A stretch of 64,000 bases of DNA, taken from NCBI RefSeq assembly GCF_037975245.1, contig NC_092577.1, positions 11,104,013-11,168,012 of the forward strand, given 5' to 3'. Below, in pieces: positions 22,490 to 32,720 of this stretch. Both the position numbers and the translations under genes were made by a program. The notes beneath the pieces were generated by a model that saw only the letters and a program-made list of their open reading frames with translations, did no database searches and had not been told where the DNA came from. The first letter of the stretch is position 1; each line of letters begins with the position of its first letter. This stretch comes from Apostichopus japonicus. Taxonomy: Eukaryota; Echinodermata; Holothuroidea; Aspidochirotida; Stichopodidae.

Positions 22490-22765
22490 CTCTCACTCAG
22501 CCTGCTATGAGAGTGGAACATTTTCAGAAACTAAACAGAGATATTACGTTTTATTTTGGTAAATTAAACAGTGCGAAGCATCTACGCATTATGGAATAGG
22601 AAAATCATTTTGCAAATTTTGTCTAAAATTTTGCAAGAAAGGCAAACCCATTCTTTTGGTGGAAATGTTCAACTGGAGAAATTTGGTACACAGTATTTTT
22701 TGGCTTAAATCATAAAATATTTGCTTCTAAAATGTTAACCAAAATACTTCTTTACAGAATATACA
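22490..22765. repeat. Segment paralogous to 59500-59720
   Basis: CTCACTCAGNCT, TTTCAGANACTAA, AACAGTGCG(A/C)AGCATCTACG and TCTAAAATGTTAACCA occur in the same order in both places. Confidence 0.6.
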
Positions 22766-22875
22766 GAATATGACAGAATATATTCCGGAATATATAACAG
22801 AATATATAACAGAATATATTCCAGAAAATAACAGAATATACCAAAATATAACAGAATATCTTACAGAATATAACC
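22740..22875. repeat. AACAGAATAT short tandem repeat
   Basis: Around ten irregular repeats of ACAGAATAT (with ATTCC variants). The paralogous site near 59715 has a single unit, so the array expanded on this copy only. Confidence 0.8.
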
Positions 22876-23019
22876 TTTTCAAACTGAAGTGAGCCTTTAA
22901 CACGTAGACGATACGTGAACATTTCCATACAATCGGTAAATAGGCGTAAGAGAAACAACTCTTGACTGGTTAAGCAGCTATATACGGTATCAAATAGTTA
23001 ACAATATATATCATATATC

Positions 23020-24330
23020 AGCCCCAAATCCGAACACGCTGACACCAGTTGTGCTGTTCCGCAGGGCTCAATATTAGGACCACTGTTATTAATTATACAT
23101 GTCAATGACATTTACCAATTGTCATAAATTGCTACTACTATTTTGTTTGCCGCAGGCGATGATACCTCTATTTTCTTCAAGTTGAAAAACGCACATAGAA
23201 TGTTGTCTCTACTGAATTAAATACATTTTCTGACTGGTTTGCTGCTAATAAGTTATCACTTAGTGTAGACGAAACCCACTTATTATCTAGCCTATTTCGC
23301 TCCACTGCAGAAGGAAGGCCTCTTCACCAATTTTCCAATGAACTCTGTCCTGAGCTGTTCTCTTCCATGTGACCCCACCATATTATCTTATGTCATCCAT
23401 CCATCTCCTACTCTGCCTACCTCTGCCTCTAACATAACCCCTTGGTGTCCAATCTGTCAATTTATGTGTCCATCTCTTATCCTGACACCTAGCTAAATGC
23501 CCTGCCCATCTCCACTTCTTTTGCTTTATGACTTGGATAATATCCAAAACGCATGTACTGTTTCTCAAGTCCTGGTTTCTGGCTCAATCCTTTCTTGTTA
23601 CACCCCTCATAAGACAAAACTCACTATATACGATAACATGGAAGAAGAACATATTATTGGAATAATGATGTATTAATGGACGGTAAACAAATTAAGGAAG
23701 TATCAACTATTAAATTTCTAGGGATTAATATTGATAGCAAATTTTCATGGAGTGACCATATTACAAAATGTTGCTCCAGCGTCGCAAGATGTGTTAGCAT
23801 TTTAGCAGCGCTAAAACATTTCCTCCCCCAGAATATACTCAGAATGCTTTATCAAACTTAAATAGCACTGCATTTATGATGCTGCTTGATTATTTGGTCT
23901 GGTACAAACAGTTCACCTTTAAGCCACTACAAAAGTGTGCAATACGTCATATATCTCACACAGCATCGTGTGAACATACTACTTACTAGCCCATTTTTTG
24001 TGAGAACTCGATTTATTGAGATTAGATGATATCATAAAAGTTAATTTTGCGACATTTACAAACAAGGTTTGGAATGGTTTATTACCAAACAGTTTTTTTT
24101 AAATAGCAACCGAGAGTTCCATAATCATAATGCAAGAACGGCTAGCAACGCACATTATTACTTATATTTTGCACGCAGTGTTATGCTCAGAATAATATAC
24201 CGTACAATCTAAACATGGAACTCACTATCAAATGCTTTCAAAACTAAGAAATCAAGCTCCATACTTAGAAAATGCCTTATCAAAGAACTTATGATTCCTT
24301 ATTAACTATTAATTAGTGGTAACTGAAACA
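23020..24330 (+). mobile_element. LINE fragment (RT domain to 3' end), decayed and interrupted
   Basis: In order on the + strand: VPQGSILGPLLLIIHVNDI at about 23057-23113, a damaged FADD box (AGDDTSIF) near 23155, WFAANKLSLSVDETH near 23236, KFLGINIDSKFSWSDHI at 23708-23764, LRLDDIIKVNFATF near 24020, and the terminal WNSLSNAFKTKKSS near 24220. This is the motif order of a jockey/CR1/L2-type LINE. It has frameshifts, and a second element in opposite orientation interrupts it at about 23290-23640. Confidence 0.8.
23290..23640 (-). mobile_element. Second LINE fragment nested antisense
   Basis: The - strand frame 23568-23383 reads RWAGHLARCQDKRWTHKL followed by an Arg-rich RGRGRQSRRWMDDIR. This is the well-known C-terminal tail of RTE/BovB- and I-like LINE reverse transcriptases. 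It splits the host LINE between its VDETH and DGKQIKEVS segments, so it is the younger insertion. Confidence 0.7.
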
Positions 24331-24589
24331 TATACATATTATTATCATTATTTTCACCTTATTTTCTTTCTTCTCACTGGGAGTAGCCTATTCTGTGTTG
24401 TTAAACCAGTATAGGCTTTTCAGAAGACTTCCCTATACATTGCAAATATTTACGTGAAAAAATACATAAACAAACAAACAAACAGACTATGAACCAGAAT
24501 GCAAAAATGCATTGTATTTTCGATGATGTAACATGAGAAGTTTCTTCATAAATCTGATGTAATGTATAGTGAGGGTGTACATATTTACA

Positions 24590-25165
24590 AGGGTTTCACG
24601 ATTTGACCTCTGATGACCCCAAATGACCTTTAACTCCACCAAATACAATATGCTTCTTTAACTAAATGTGGTACTTCTACACAATAAATTAGAGGTCGGC
24701 CCAAGTTTTTCTTCTTGAGATGTCGTGTTTAAAAGGTTTACATAATTTGACCCCGGGTGACCCCAAATGACCCTTGCCCTCCACCAAAACAATAGGTTTC
24801 TTTTATACAATGTGGTACTCCTACACCACAAATATGAGGTCTGCCGATGATTCCCTTCTTGAGATATCGTGTGACCAATGTTTTCACAATTTGACCCCTG
24901 GTGACCCCAAATGACCTTCGACCTCCACCAAAAACAATATACTACTGAATGTGGTACTTCTACATATCAAATATGAATTTGGTCTGATCTTCTCTTCATG
25001 AGATATCGTATTTACAAGGTTTATATAATTTGACCCCTGGTGATCCCAAATGACTTTGACCTCCACCAAAAACAATAGGCTTCTTGTACTTAATGTGGTA
25101 CTTTTACACACTAAATATGAAATTGGCCTGATCTTCTCTTCTTGATATATCGTGTTTACAAGCTG
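24590..25165. repeat. ~140-bp tandem repeat, four units
   Basis: Units start with ATTTGACC at 24601, 24745, 24889 and 25028 (periods 144, 144, 139). Each runs through TGATGACCCCAAATGACCTT, ACCTCCACCAAAAACAATA, AATGTGGTACTTCTACAC and TTCTTGAGATATCGTGTT. It is followed by CA-rich ACACACACA. The - strand 125-codon frame is a repeat artefact. TGACCT/AGGTCA nuclear-receptor-like half-sites are frequent in it. Confidence 0.85.
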
Positions 25166-25169
25166 GGCG

Positions 25170-28100
25170 TCACAAACGCACTCACACATACACACACACA
25201 TACGCCATGGAGTAAACAATAAACAAATAACTTGACTCTTATACGTTGTACTGTACGACAATCAAAACAGAGCAGTTCATAGGCACAGAAAGATGATAAC
25301 ATAATTAAACACATTATTAAGAACCAGGATGTGTTGGCTGAAGTAATATAGGTATGTCCGAAGAATATTTTACAGTTGCTGGATTCTTAAGCAGCGAATT
25401 TTTCGAAGATACAACAAATTTATGTTGTGATAAACATAATATAAATAAATGCATTTTCAAACACTGTCCGTCTCCTGAAGTATGCATCAAGACACACCTT
25501 TAACGCAAATGTAACTAGTCAAAAACGCAGTGACCAGGCAAATATATTTCCTTTTTAGGTTTGGGAAAATTACAAGTAGCACCCTTCCTATGAGAGTAGG
25601 GTCGGATCACTCTGAATTTGTGGGGACAACTTGGAAAGGCGTAGCGCTCACACAAAAATAAACATATTAAGTAAAAAATGTAGGATTACCATGCACATGA
25701 GACTTGTGTTAAAAACAATGGGATCACTTAAAACTAAAAGAAATATGTTAATGATATCAGTGGGTAACTTACAGATCTCACTAGAGCTGTTACGTCAAAC
25801 AAGAAATCCACTGAACTTATTGAAAAATAAAATGCTTAAAAGTCCTAAAGAAATAATAACACAATCGCGGCGCGGGTCAACCAGATACAAAGTCGTGAAC
25901 TATAATTGCTTCTTTGGGTTACATCCGGGCAGGTTCACTCTGTTGAGGGACGTCTCTGGAGTAGGTGAGCTCAATGGACGGCTCTAGACCAGCTTGCTCT
26001 TCACTCCCTGGTATCCGGGGTCCATTGACCTATCAGCTGTCAATTACGTTATAAAATAATTTACAAAATAATTACCAGACACATAACTTAACCTCGTATC
26101 TAAACTTATAAATTGGTCTCATCAGTGTCATTAAACAAATTTGAAGATACACATCCATCACCAGGAATATTCCTACCAAAACAAAATAGATATTAAGCTG
26201 TATTTTTCCACTACAGTTCTCAAAAGTGATAGAGGCTTGGAGCCAGCACATGTGCTCCTAGAAAACAGGGACCACACAAAACAATTACTTTGTTTAAAAA
26301 AGACAGGGTCACACAGGGCCACCTTGAAACTTTAGGGAACTCCTCAGTCTACGAAAGTAAGTTATTCATTGTCAGGTGAATAAATAAAAAAATGGTAAGG
26401 AAAAGATCAAATGAATAAACAAATTGTAAAATGAAAGAAAATGATAAACATAAACAACAACAAAACATTAACCAGGTTATGCTTTGGTTACAAAAACAAT
26501 CCTTTCTGAGTTATATGACTTCCTCGTCACTGACAACATGACCAACACCCAAATCCAATTGCTTATAGGAAGAAGTAGTCTTCCTCTATGATGTGTAAAC
26601 AGAATGTCTTGGGCAATAGCATTTTCATCCTTTCATCACATCTCTGTTCAGCAGCTTCTTTGAGCTGTTTTTCAGCATCCTGTGTCAGACACTGAGACAG
26701 CTGTTTTGTCTGCCCGCTACCACATCTTCAGGCTTTCAGAAACTTGAGCCCTGATTTTCCACAAGTTTTTGTTGTGCCAGTGAAATATCTGGAGAGGAAG
26801 CACCGCAAATATCCTTTTCTTTGGCGCCGATGGGCCTGCACTTTCATCTGCAACAAATCGAAACCAAATTTGTTTGGTTGATACAGTATTTTAAATTTTC
26901 CTGTCGATCACACTATGGTTCACATTAATTGTCTACACTTGAACTCAACTGACTAATAAGCCATCTGATTTATTTCAGTGTAGGCCTGGAGCCATGTGCT
27001 TGGTATGGCACAGTTACAAACACACACACTACAAAGGTTTGAGGACACATGCAATCCTACTTGACATGATTTTCCATCATAAAAGAAGGCCTCACCATAC
27101 ATGCATCAACATAAAATAAAATAAAACAAGCAAGATGCTTTGATATAAAATATTTTATTCCAAATTTTTAAAGAGTTGTAATAAGACTAGGTGCTACTAA
27201 ATCGAGTGCCATGCTGACGCTAAATAGCTGGAAATATACAAAAGGTAACTCGCTTTGCTAGGTGTACAAAATACAAGAAGGGATCTGAGACTAGGCAATA
27301 CTGTAGCATTGCATATGGCCTATATACTTAGAGGCCTATATATAAGCTACATTACACGCTACATTTGTTTGTGTATTCGCCAGTACTATCAGCAGCCATA
27401 GAGACATGCTTTGGGCTAAGTTAGGCCATATTTTGAAAAAAAATTACTCCAAGACTTGAGGCTAGACCATAGGCCTAAGCTTTTATGCCGACATTGCACA
27501 TTGATAGGCCTAACGTCAGTCTGCCCATCGATCCTACACTGGTGTTGATTTCATTTCTTTGTTTTATGACAAATAAAACATGAAATAAATGGTATCATAA
27601 CATAACAGATACCAGTATAAAGTAGCTATCGATCTATCTTTCATGGGTGCTACGTAAATTACTTCTAGTCTTAGGCAAACTAGTAGTAGTATGGTATTGA
27701 AGAGCCTTGTCCTAAATTGTCATAGTTGGCATTCCTTTCACTTGAGAAAGTTATGTATACTTTCTTGTCATATATAGTGATGCTCTAAAATGAGTATTAG
27801 TAACATGCCTAGAATTACCTTCATCGTTTGTGTATTGAATCATGGAAGCAACTTCTAGGCATATAGTCGATCTGTTGGTGAATCTTGATTACAGGAATCA
27901 TGGGCGACGATCGGGGGGGGGGGGACATATCCCCAAATATTTTATGTGGGGGATTTAGTATCTAATATCCCCCCAATATTTGGTGGCATATTTTTTTTTT
28001 GTGGCTATAAATAGAAAATAATGCCTGAGATTATTTATCCAAAACGTATTTGGCGGTGGCTAAAACTTCATCCAACACATGCTGCACAAGGTAAATGACT

Positions 28101-28190
28101 CTTCGTGGTCGTTTCTGTGACCTGTGACCGTATAGCATGTAGTCACTCATGATTAATATCATAATGTCTGTACATTTCTTGTGTATGAGT
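25170..28190. other. No confident gene; possible decayed exon near 26.5-26.85 kb
   Basis: This stretch is absent between the matching segments upstream of copy E. The 118-codon frame at 25631-25987 is unrecognised. On the - strand, a TTTGTTGCAG acceptor-like site at about 26850 is followed by pieces such as ESAGPSAPKKR, ASSPDISLAQQKLVENQG and QDAEKQLKEAAEQRC in different frames, which look like a broken exon. A poly-G MITE-like scrap lies at 27900-27990. Confidence 0.4.
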
Positions 28191-28194
28191 GTAG

Positions 28195-28800
28195 GTGCCT
28201 AGCCAAGGGGGGGGGGGGGGCGAAGGGGGAAACGCCTTCCCTCGAGCATATTTTTGTATTTTTTATGATATCGAAGTTTTATAGTAGCTGTTATAAGAGG
28301 TTTTCATATTTGTACACCAATAAATTAACTGTGTCTGAATTTTCGAAAATTCCCTGACCAACATTCTTCATCATACTTCCCTCTACTCGTGCAATTTTGA
28401 CAAGTCTGTTAATTTAAGGTTGAAGGTTTTTTCTATATTAATTGTCCATGGATGAAATTTTGTGCAACATTATGGGTATGTTTTGAAGTGAATTATTTTT
28501 CAAATTCTGACAAATAATGGGCTTAAAACCTTGAAAAGTGGGGCTGGCGGGTATTGTGGGCCGTCACGTAGAATTACCTACAAAAGCAATGGTCCATAGG
28601 AGATGCGATGAGGTCGAACATGATGTGTGACTGGTGAAAATATTGAAAAAGGTTATGAATGAAATAAAAAATATTGGGGAAAACTTGGATCTCAGACAAA
28701 ATTGTTCATCTGGTTGGTCATTTTCAAGCCCGAGAAGTGTCATTTCCGGTCATCTGGGGGGGGGGGGGCTATCAAAACCAGAAATTTTCTTGTACGTTGG
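28195..28800. mobile_element. hAT-like MITE remnant
   Basis: It begins GTGCCTAGCCAAGG followed by a 14-bp G run and ends near a second G run at 28756-28769. The phrase GTCATTTCCGGTCATCTG is close to the reverse complement of CAGATGGCCGGAAACAGCAC inside the hAT-like element at 30341, suggesting a related element in the opposite orientation. The target duplication was not identified. Confidence 0.35.
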
Positions 28801-29185
28801 TGGTGTTCCACTTTGATTGTTATATATGTATATATACATACATCCCAAAAGTTCACCTCCAAGTATCATAACCAAATTCACCAGATTGATTTATTTTCTC
28901 TTGGAAATTTGCCACTCTCAATACTGCTTTTACAAATACATTTGACGTCGGCTTGCCAACTGTTGGCTGCAAATTTCGTTAGACTTTCAGCCATCGTTCT
29001 ATTGTTATGCAGAACGTTATGCAGACGAATTGTAAAAACGTACCAACGTAACATAAACCAGGGAGCTGTTCCCTGCATATACACAGTATTTGCATGTACA
29101 TAACGCCGAGCCAAGCAGTTTCTGTATCAGCTGACATATCACATGACACACAATAAGGATTTTGATTAGCTCTTTCTAACAAAAT

Positions 29186-29456
29186 CAAAGCGGACTAAAT
29201 TAGTCCGTCTTAAACTGCTGTTAACTCCTAAAAAAAAAACACTTCCCTAACCATCCAACATCGAGAATTGTAATTAGCATATGAAAACACAACATAATAT
29301 AAAACGCTGCGTCGGAAAAGTCCTAACAACGCAAAGCGGACTAAATAATTCCGTCTTAAATTTCTGTTCACACTTCAGATAACACTTCCCGAACCATCCA
29401 ACATCGAGAATTGTAATTAACATATGAAAACACATTAGATTATGTGGTCAAACCGT
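29186..29456. repeat. 146-bp direct repeat, two units
   Basis: CAAAGCGGACTAAAT starts at 29186 and 29332. Both units continue through CCGTCTTAAA, CACTTCCC, AACCATCCAACATCGAGAAT, TGTAATTA and CATATGAAAACACA. Confidence 0.8.
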
Positions 29457-29499
29457 AGTACTAAATATGTGCAACGACAGTGAACGATATCGAGCTTAC

Positions 29500-30212
29500 C
29501 CCGATGGATTATTGCCGCCATTTTCAGGAATTCCCCTCTATGTTGCAACTTCGTCAAAATACGTCAATACAAGCTGTATTGAAATGTACTATACTTGCAT
29601 ATAGACAGAGTACAGTTCTTAGTTTAGCCGCATGTAAATTGATACCGGTAATTCGTACAAGAAAAATTATTGTAAACTGTGTTTTGTTGCAGTTGTTATC
29701 TTTTTTGAAGTACACTATTATTGATATCAACCTTTGTGTGAGATCTTGACGATAGAATAGGTAAGTGAACATTCACTCCAATATATTTGTCAATGTCTGC
29801 CGTTTGTCATTTGCCATGGAACAGAAATCGTTCGATATATGCAATTGCTAGCAAGTAGATCCTCATTGGGAATCTGTACATTGTGTTCCATTGTAACGGA
29901 CGTATTCCATAATGTAGCGCGGAATTGGCTAGACTGGAGTTTCTGTTTGTACTGCCAGCAGCTGTCATACTAATAACATTTCAATCATGATGGTACAGAA
30001 CAGTTTTCCGCAATTTGATGAATTGAAAATCATTGATTTCTTATAGTTTTCAACAGAATGAATCTGGTATAACTACTGAAATTTGAAACTTCAGCATAAG
30101 TACAAATCTGAATTTAAGAACCTTTCTTGAGTTGATCATAAGCGGGCATAGTTTCATTTCAAAGCATAATTGGAACAAAAATTGAAGTGTTCTAGGCTAA
30201 TTCAACATCACA
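29500..30212. repeat. Segment paralogous to 59820-60478 and 61525-61620
   Basis: Long near-identical stretches are shared: ATACCGGTAATTC, GTAAACTGTGTT, ATCAACCTTTG, GGTAAGTGA, CATTCACTCCAATATAT, ATCATGATGGT, TTTTCCGCAATTTGATGAAT, then TTGAGTTGATCATAAG and GAAGTGTTCTAGGCTAA. This is the 5' part of the block upstream of copies C and E. The E side carries an extra 1.05 kb at 60479-61524. Confidence 0.85.
29761..29768 (+). promoter_or_regulatory. Candidate 5' splice donor of a TRIM copy C leader exon
   Basis: TAG/GTAAGTGA is a strong donor, preserved in the paralogous position upstream of copy E (60109-60116). It could pair with the acceptor at 32701. The exon it would end has no known start, and no transcript evidence is available. 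Confidence 0.35.
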
Positions 30213-31101
30213 CAGGCGCGGCGGGACGGGAAAATTATTGGAGGTGGGGGGGGGGGGTTAATGTGTGGAGACTATCTAAGCGGAGCGCCACCATCGGTTG
30301 GCGCGAAGCGTACAAAAAATATTTGGATTTTTCAAACCCACAGATGGCCGGAAACAGCACTTTCCGAGTGTTTCATGCTGCGAATACCTAGCCCTAAAAT
30401 ATGGGTCTCAAGCCTGCAATTTCTCAGATTGCACGTAAAAATCTGTAAAAACATTGTAATTTGTATATTCGGTGGTTTTTCAAGAGAGTAGCTATTATAC
30501 TCGTAGTGTACTCGCAAAGACGTTTTTCAGTGTAGTAAATTACTACTTGCAATTAAATGCAATAATTAAATAAATATTATAAGAAAAAAACAGAAAGCAT
30601 TTCTTAATGTCAACAAATGGGTAATTCCAAAACCATGTGCAGTTGCCAACAAATTTCTATGAACCAAGCACCACAGTACAGGTGAAATGCTAATATTGTG
30701 TTATTGTTCGTTTAATAATTGATTGCGTTTAAACATAGATCCATGTTCCACACCTTGCGTGTACTTGTAGTGTAAAGTGAGTAGTGCCTAATACGAAGTT
30801 GTGTTGCGCTTACCGGTACTCACACTCACTGCTTCCACTTTTCACGGGGCGTGAAGACGCGGTTGGGGTGACAATGTGGTGTATAGCCAGGGGACGGGCC
30901 GAGGGTCCCCCAGCATTTACTAAAATTATTACACCTATATAGTATACGTGTGCATCGGACAGATCGACAAGTATATGGGCAGATGCCCGTTTCGGAGCCT
31001 TGGTAAATATTGGGGGGGGGGGGGGGCTTATCATGCATTTGCCCCCTCAACTTTTTCATTGGGCCCCCCCAAGCCCCCCCCCCCCGGTTCCGCCGCCACT
31101 G
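30213..31101. mobile_element. Non-autonomous hAT-like transposon (889 bp)
   Basis: It is flanked by a perfect 8-bp target duplication ACATCACA (30205-30212 and 31102-31109). Its ends are inverted: left CAGGCGCGGCGGGACGGG, right in reverse CAGTGGCGGCGGAACCGG, matching at 14 of 18 positions and with the CAG...CTG termini typical of hAT elements. The paralogous site upstream of copy E (61613-61620) has a single ACATCACA and no insert, so this is a filled site versus an empty site. It contains two poly-G runs and no transposase. Confidence 0.88.
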
Positions 31102-32320
31102 ACATCACATCTATCTGGTTAAGGACATATTGAGGGTTGAATATAATCAAATGTCTTACGAGGGAAAACACAAAAGTCACCAAAATGTTCACGGGAGACA
31201 ATGAAACGAGACTGCAGTGCAATGTATATGTGATAACAAAATCGAAGCAAACAAGATAATGTTGTAAAGATGGAAGAAGGTGAAAAGTACAACTATACAA
31301 GTATATCTAAACATGACTCAAACAAATCATTTTACGTATATTGGTTTATTTTGCTGGGGAAGACACCCCAGCAGCCCTACATATGAGAGTCTGTTTTAAT
31401 GACCCAAGTACCACATCCCTTCCCTTTATCCTTCATTCGCGCTTGGTCCCTCCACATAGGTGCAGCAAGGGGTGGGGGGGGGGTTGCAGTTAGCATGACT
31501 ATATAAAAACGAACGGTAGGCTAAAGACTCTGGCAACCAGAAACGGCTCTCTTTCCTGATAGTCAGAAATGGCAATATATTGTGTAGTATAGTTGTAACT
31601 GCACAACGAAGATATTGTCATGCCAAATGATGGTGTTTCATGGATATAAGAAGACCTGCCTCTTAGGCACATTGGCGTGTCTATCAAGAGGTATAACGGT
31701 AAGAGGATTTAGACGCAAACTTATGCTATCATTCCGTTATTGTTACTACACTTGTGGATACTACTTTACGTGCGTATGGAGACCCATTTTAACAATAAAT
31801 ACATAATTTCAGAAATCTGAATTTAATTACAGATATCTACAAATAATTAGAGATATCTAATATTCCAAACGTGCGTGTGTTATAACATGTAAACAATTTG
31901 GAAAAAAAATCCGAAGTACTGTATGTTTGACCGAAGAGAGGGGAAGAAACATGTGTCCCCATTCTCCAGATGGCTATTGCCCCAGTATATAATAACAATA
32001 TCGAACATTCGCATAAGCATAGCAATAAGAGTGAGAAGATATACACACTATATATCTTTATTAATTGACCCAAATGGAGATGTTGTGTTTATATTAATGA
32101 CGACAATCAAGTTCGCGTGATGTGCTGAGCGTTGACTAATAGTGTCATTCAATGAATCAAATTTAACAGGTTCAGAGAAATGTCGTTCTCTGGTTAATAT
32201 GGCTAGAGAAGAAAACCTTATGATAAGTAGATCACACGCTTGTATAAATATAAGTCGCCTACCAAGTATTAAATATACCTTGGGTATTTTTTTTTTACCT
32301 TTTTAGATTTCTTTAAGATC
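31102..32320. repeat. Segment paralogous to 61613-63070
   Basis: Shared order: ATCTATCTGGTNAAGGACAT, TTTATTTTGCTGGGGAA, ATCCTTCATTCGC, AGATATCTACAA, ATTAATGACGACAATCAAG, AGAAATGTCGTTCTCTGGTT, ATAAGTCGCCTA. A TATA-like TATAAATATAAG at about 32245 reads TATAAACATAAG in E. No coding frame is credible here. Confidence 0.8.
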
Positions 32321-32701
32321 CTCGTTTCGTTCGGTATTTCTGTTGCGGGAGGGGGTGGGATGGGAAGGTAGGCAGGACCACCCAGGGTACTGCTACTGAC
32401 TCCTGCATTTTTCAGTTTTACGCTCCCACCACAATGTCTCTTTGGCGCGATAATACTATATCTGCAAGTTTAAGTGCATGTTTGATATATTCTGTAACTA
32501 TTCTTATATCGGACTTTTGGAACTGAGAGCGCTGATATAAGAAGTCTATCCGCTAAAATTTATTCAAATAAATGTCTTTGAACAAAAGTTTACCCTTGAC
32601 ATCACTCACTGCCACCCCGCATCCCATCGCGGTATTATGCATAACTGTATTATGAAATAGCTATAGAATTTCACTAAACATCTACTTTAATTAAATTGCA
32701 G
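32321..32701 (+). promoter_or_regulatory. Conserved upstream block and 3' splice site of TRIM copy C
   Basis: About 380 bp conserved with the corresponding regions of D (44095-44568) and E (63071-63564). It contains a palindromic element with arms TTCTTATATC (32501-32510) and GATATAAGAA (32534-32543), 23 bp apart. The intervening GGACTTTTGGAACTGAGAGC is nearly unchanged in D and E. The block ends with the acceptor TTAAATTGCAG at 32701. It could be a promoter/leader or an intronic enhancer. Confidence 0.6.
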
Positions 32702-32720
32702 AATCTCGTCATCAAGACAA

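Noticed and set aside
24590-25165. CRISPR-like array
   Set aside because: Units are about 140 bp with no alternation of short repeats and unique spacers, and the genome is animal.
25631-25987. 118-codon + strand frame as a gene
   Set aside because: No similarity recognised, low-complexity basic composition, no splice or promoter context.
28674-29188. Overlapping + and - strand frames of 60-133 codons
   Set aside because: They overlap poly-G MITE remnants and each other on both strands; no recognisable domain.
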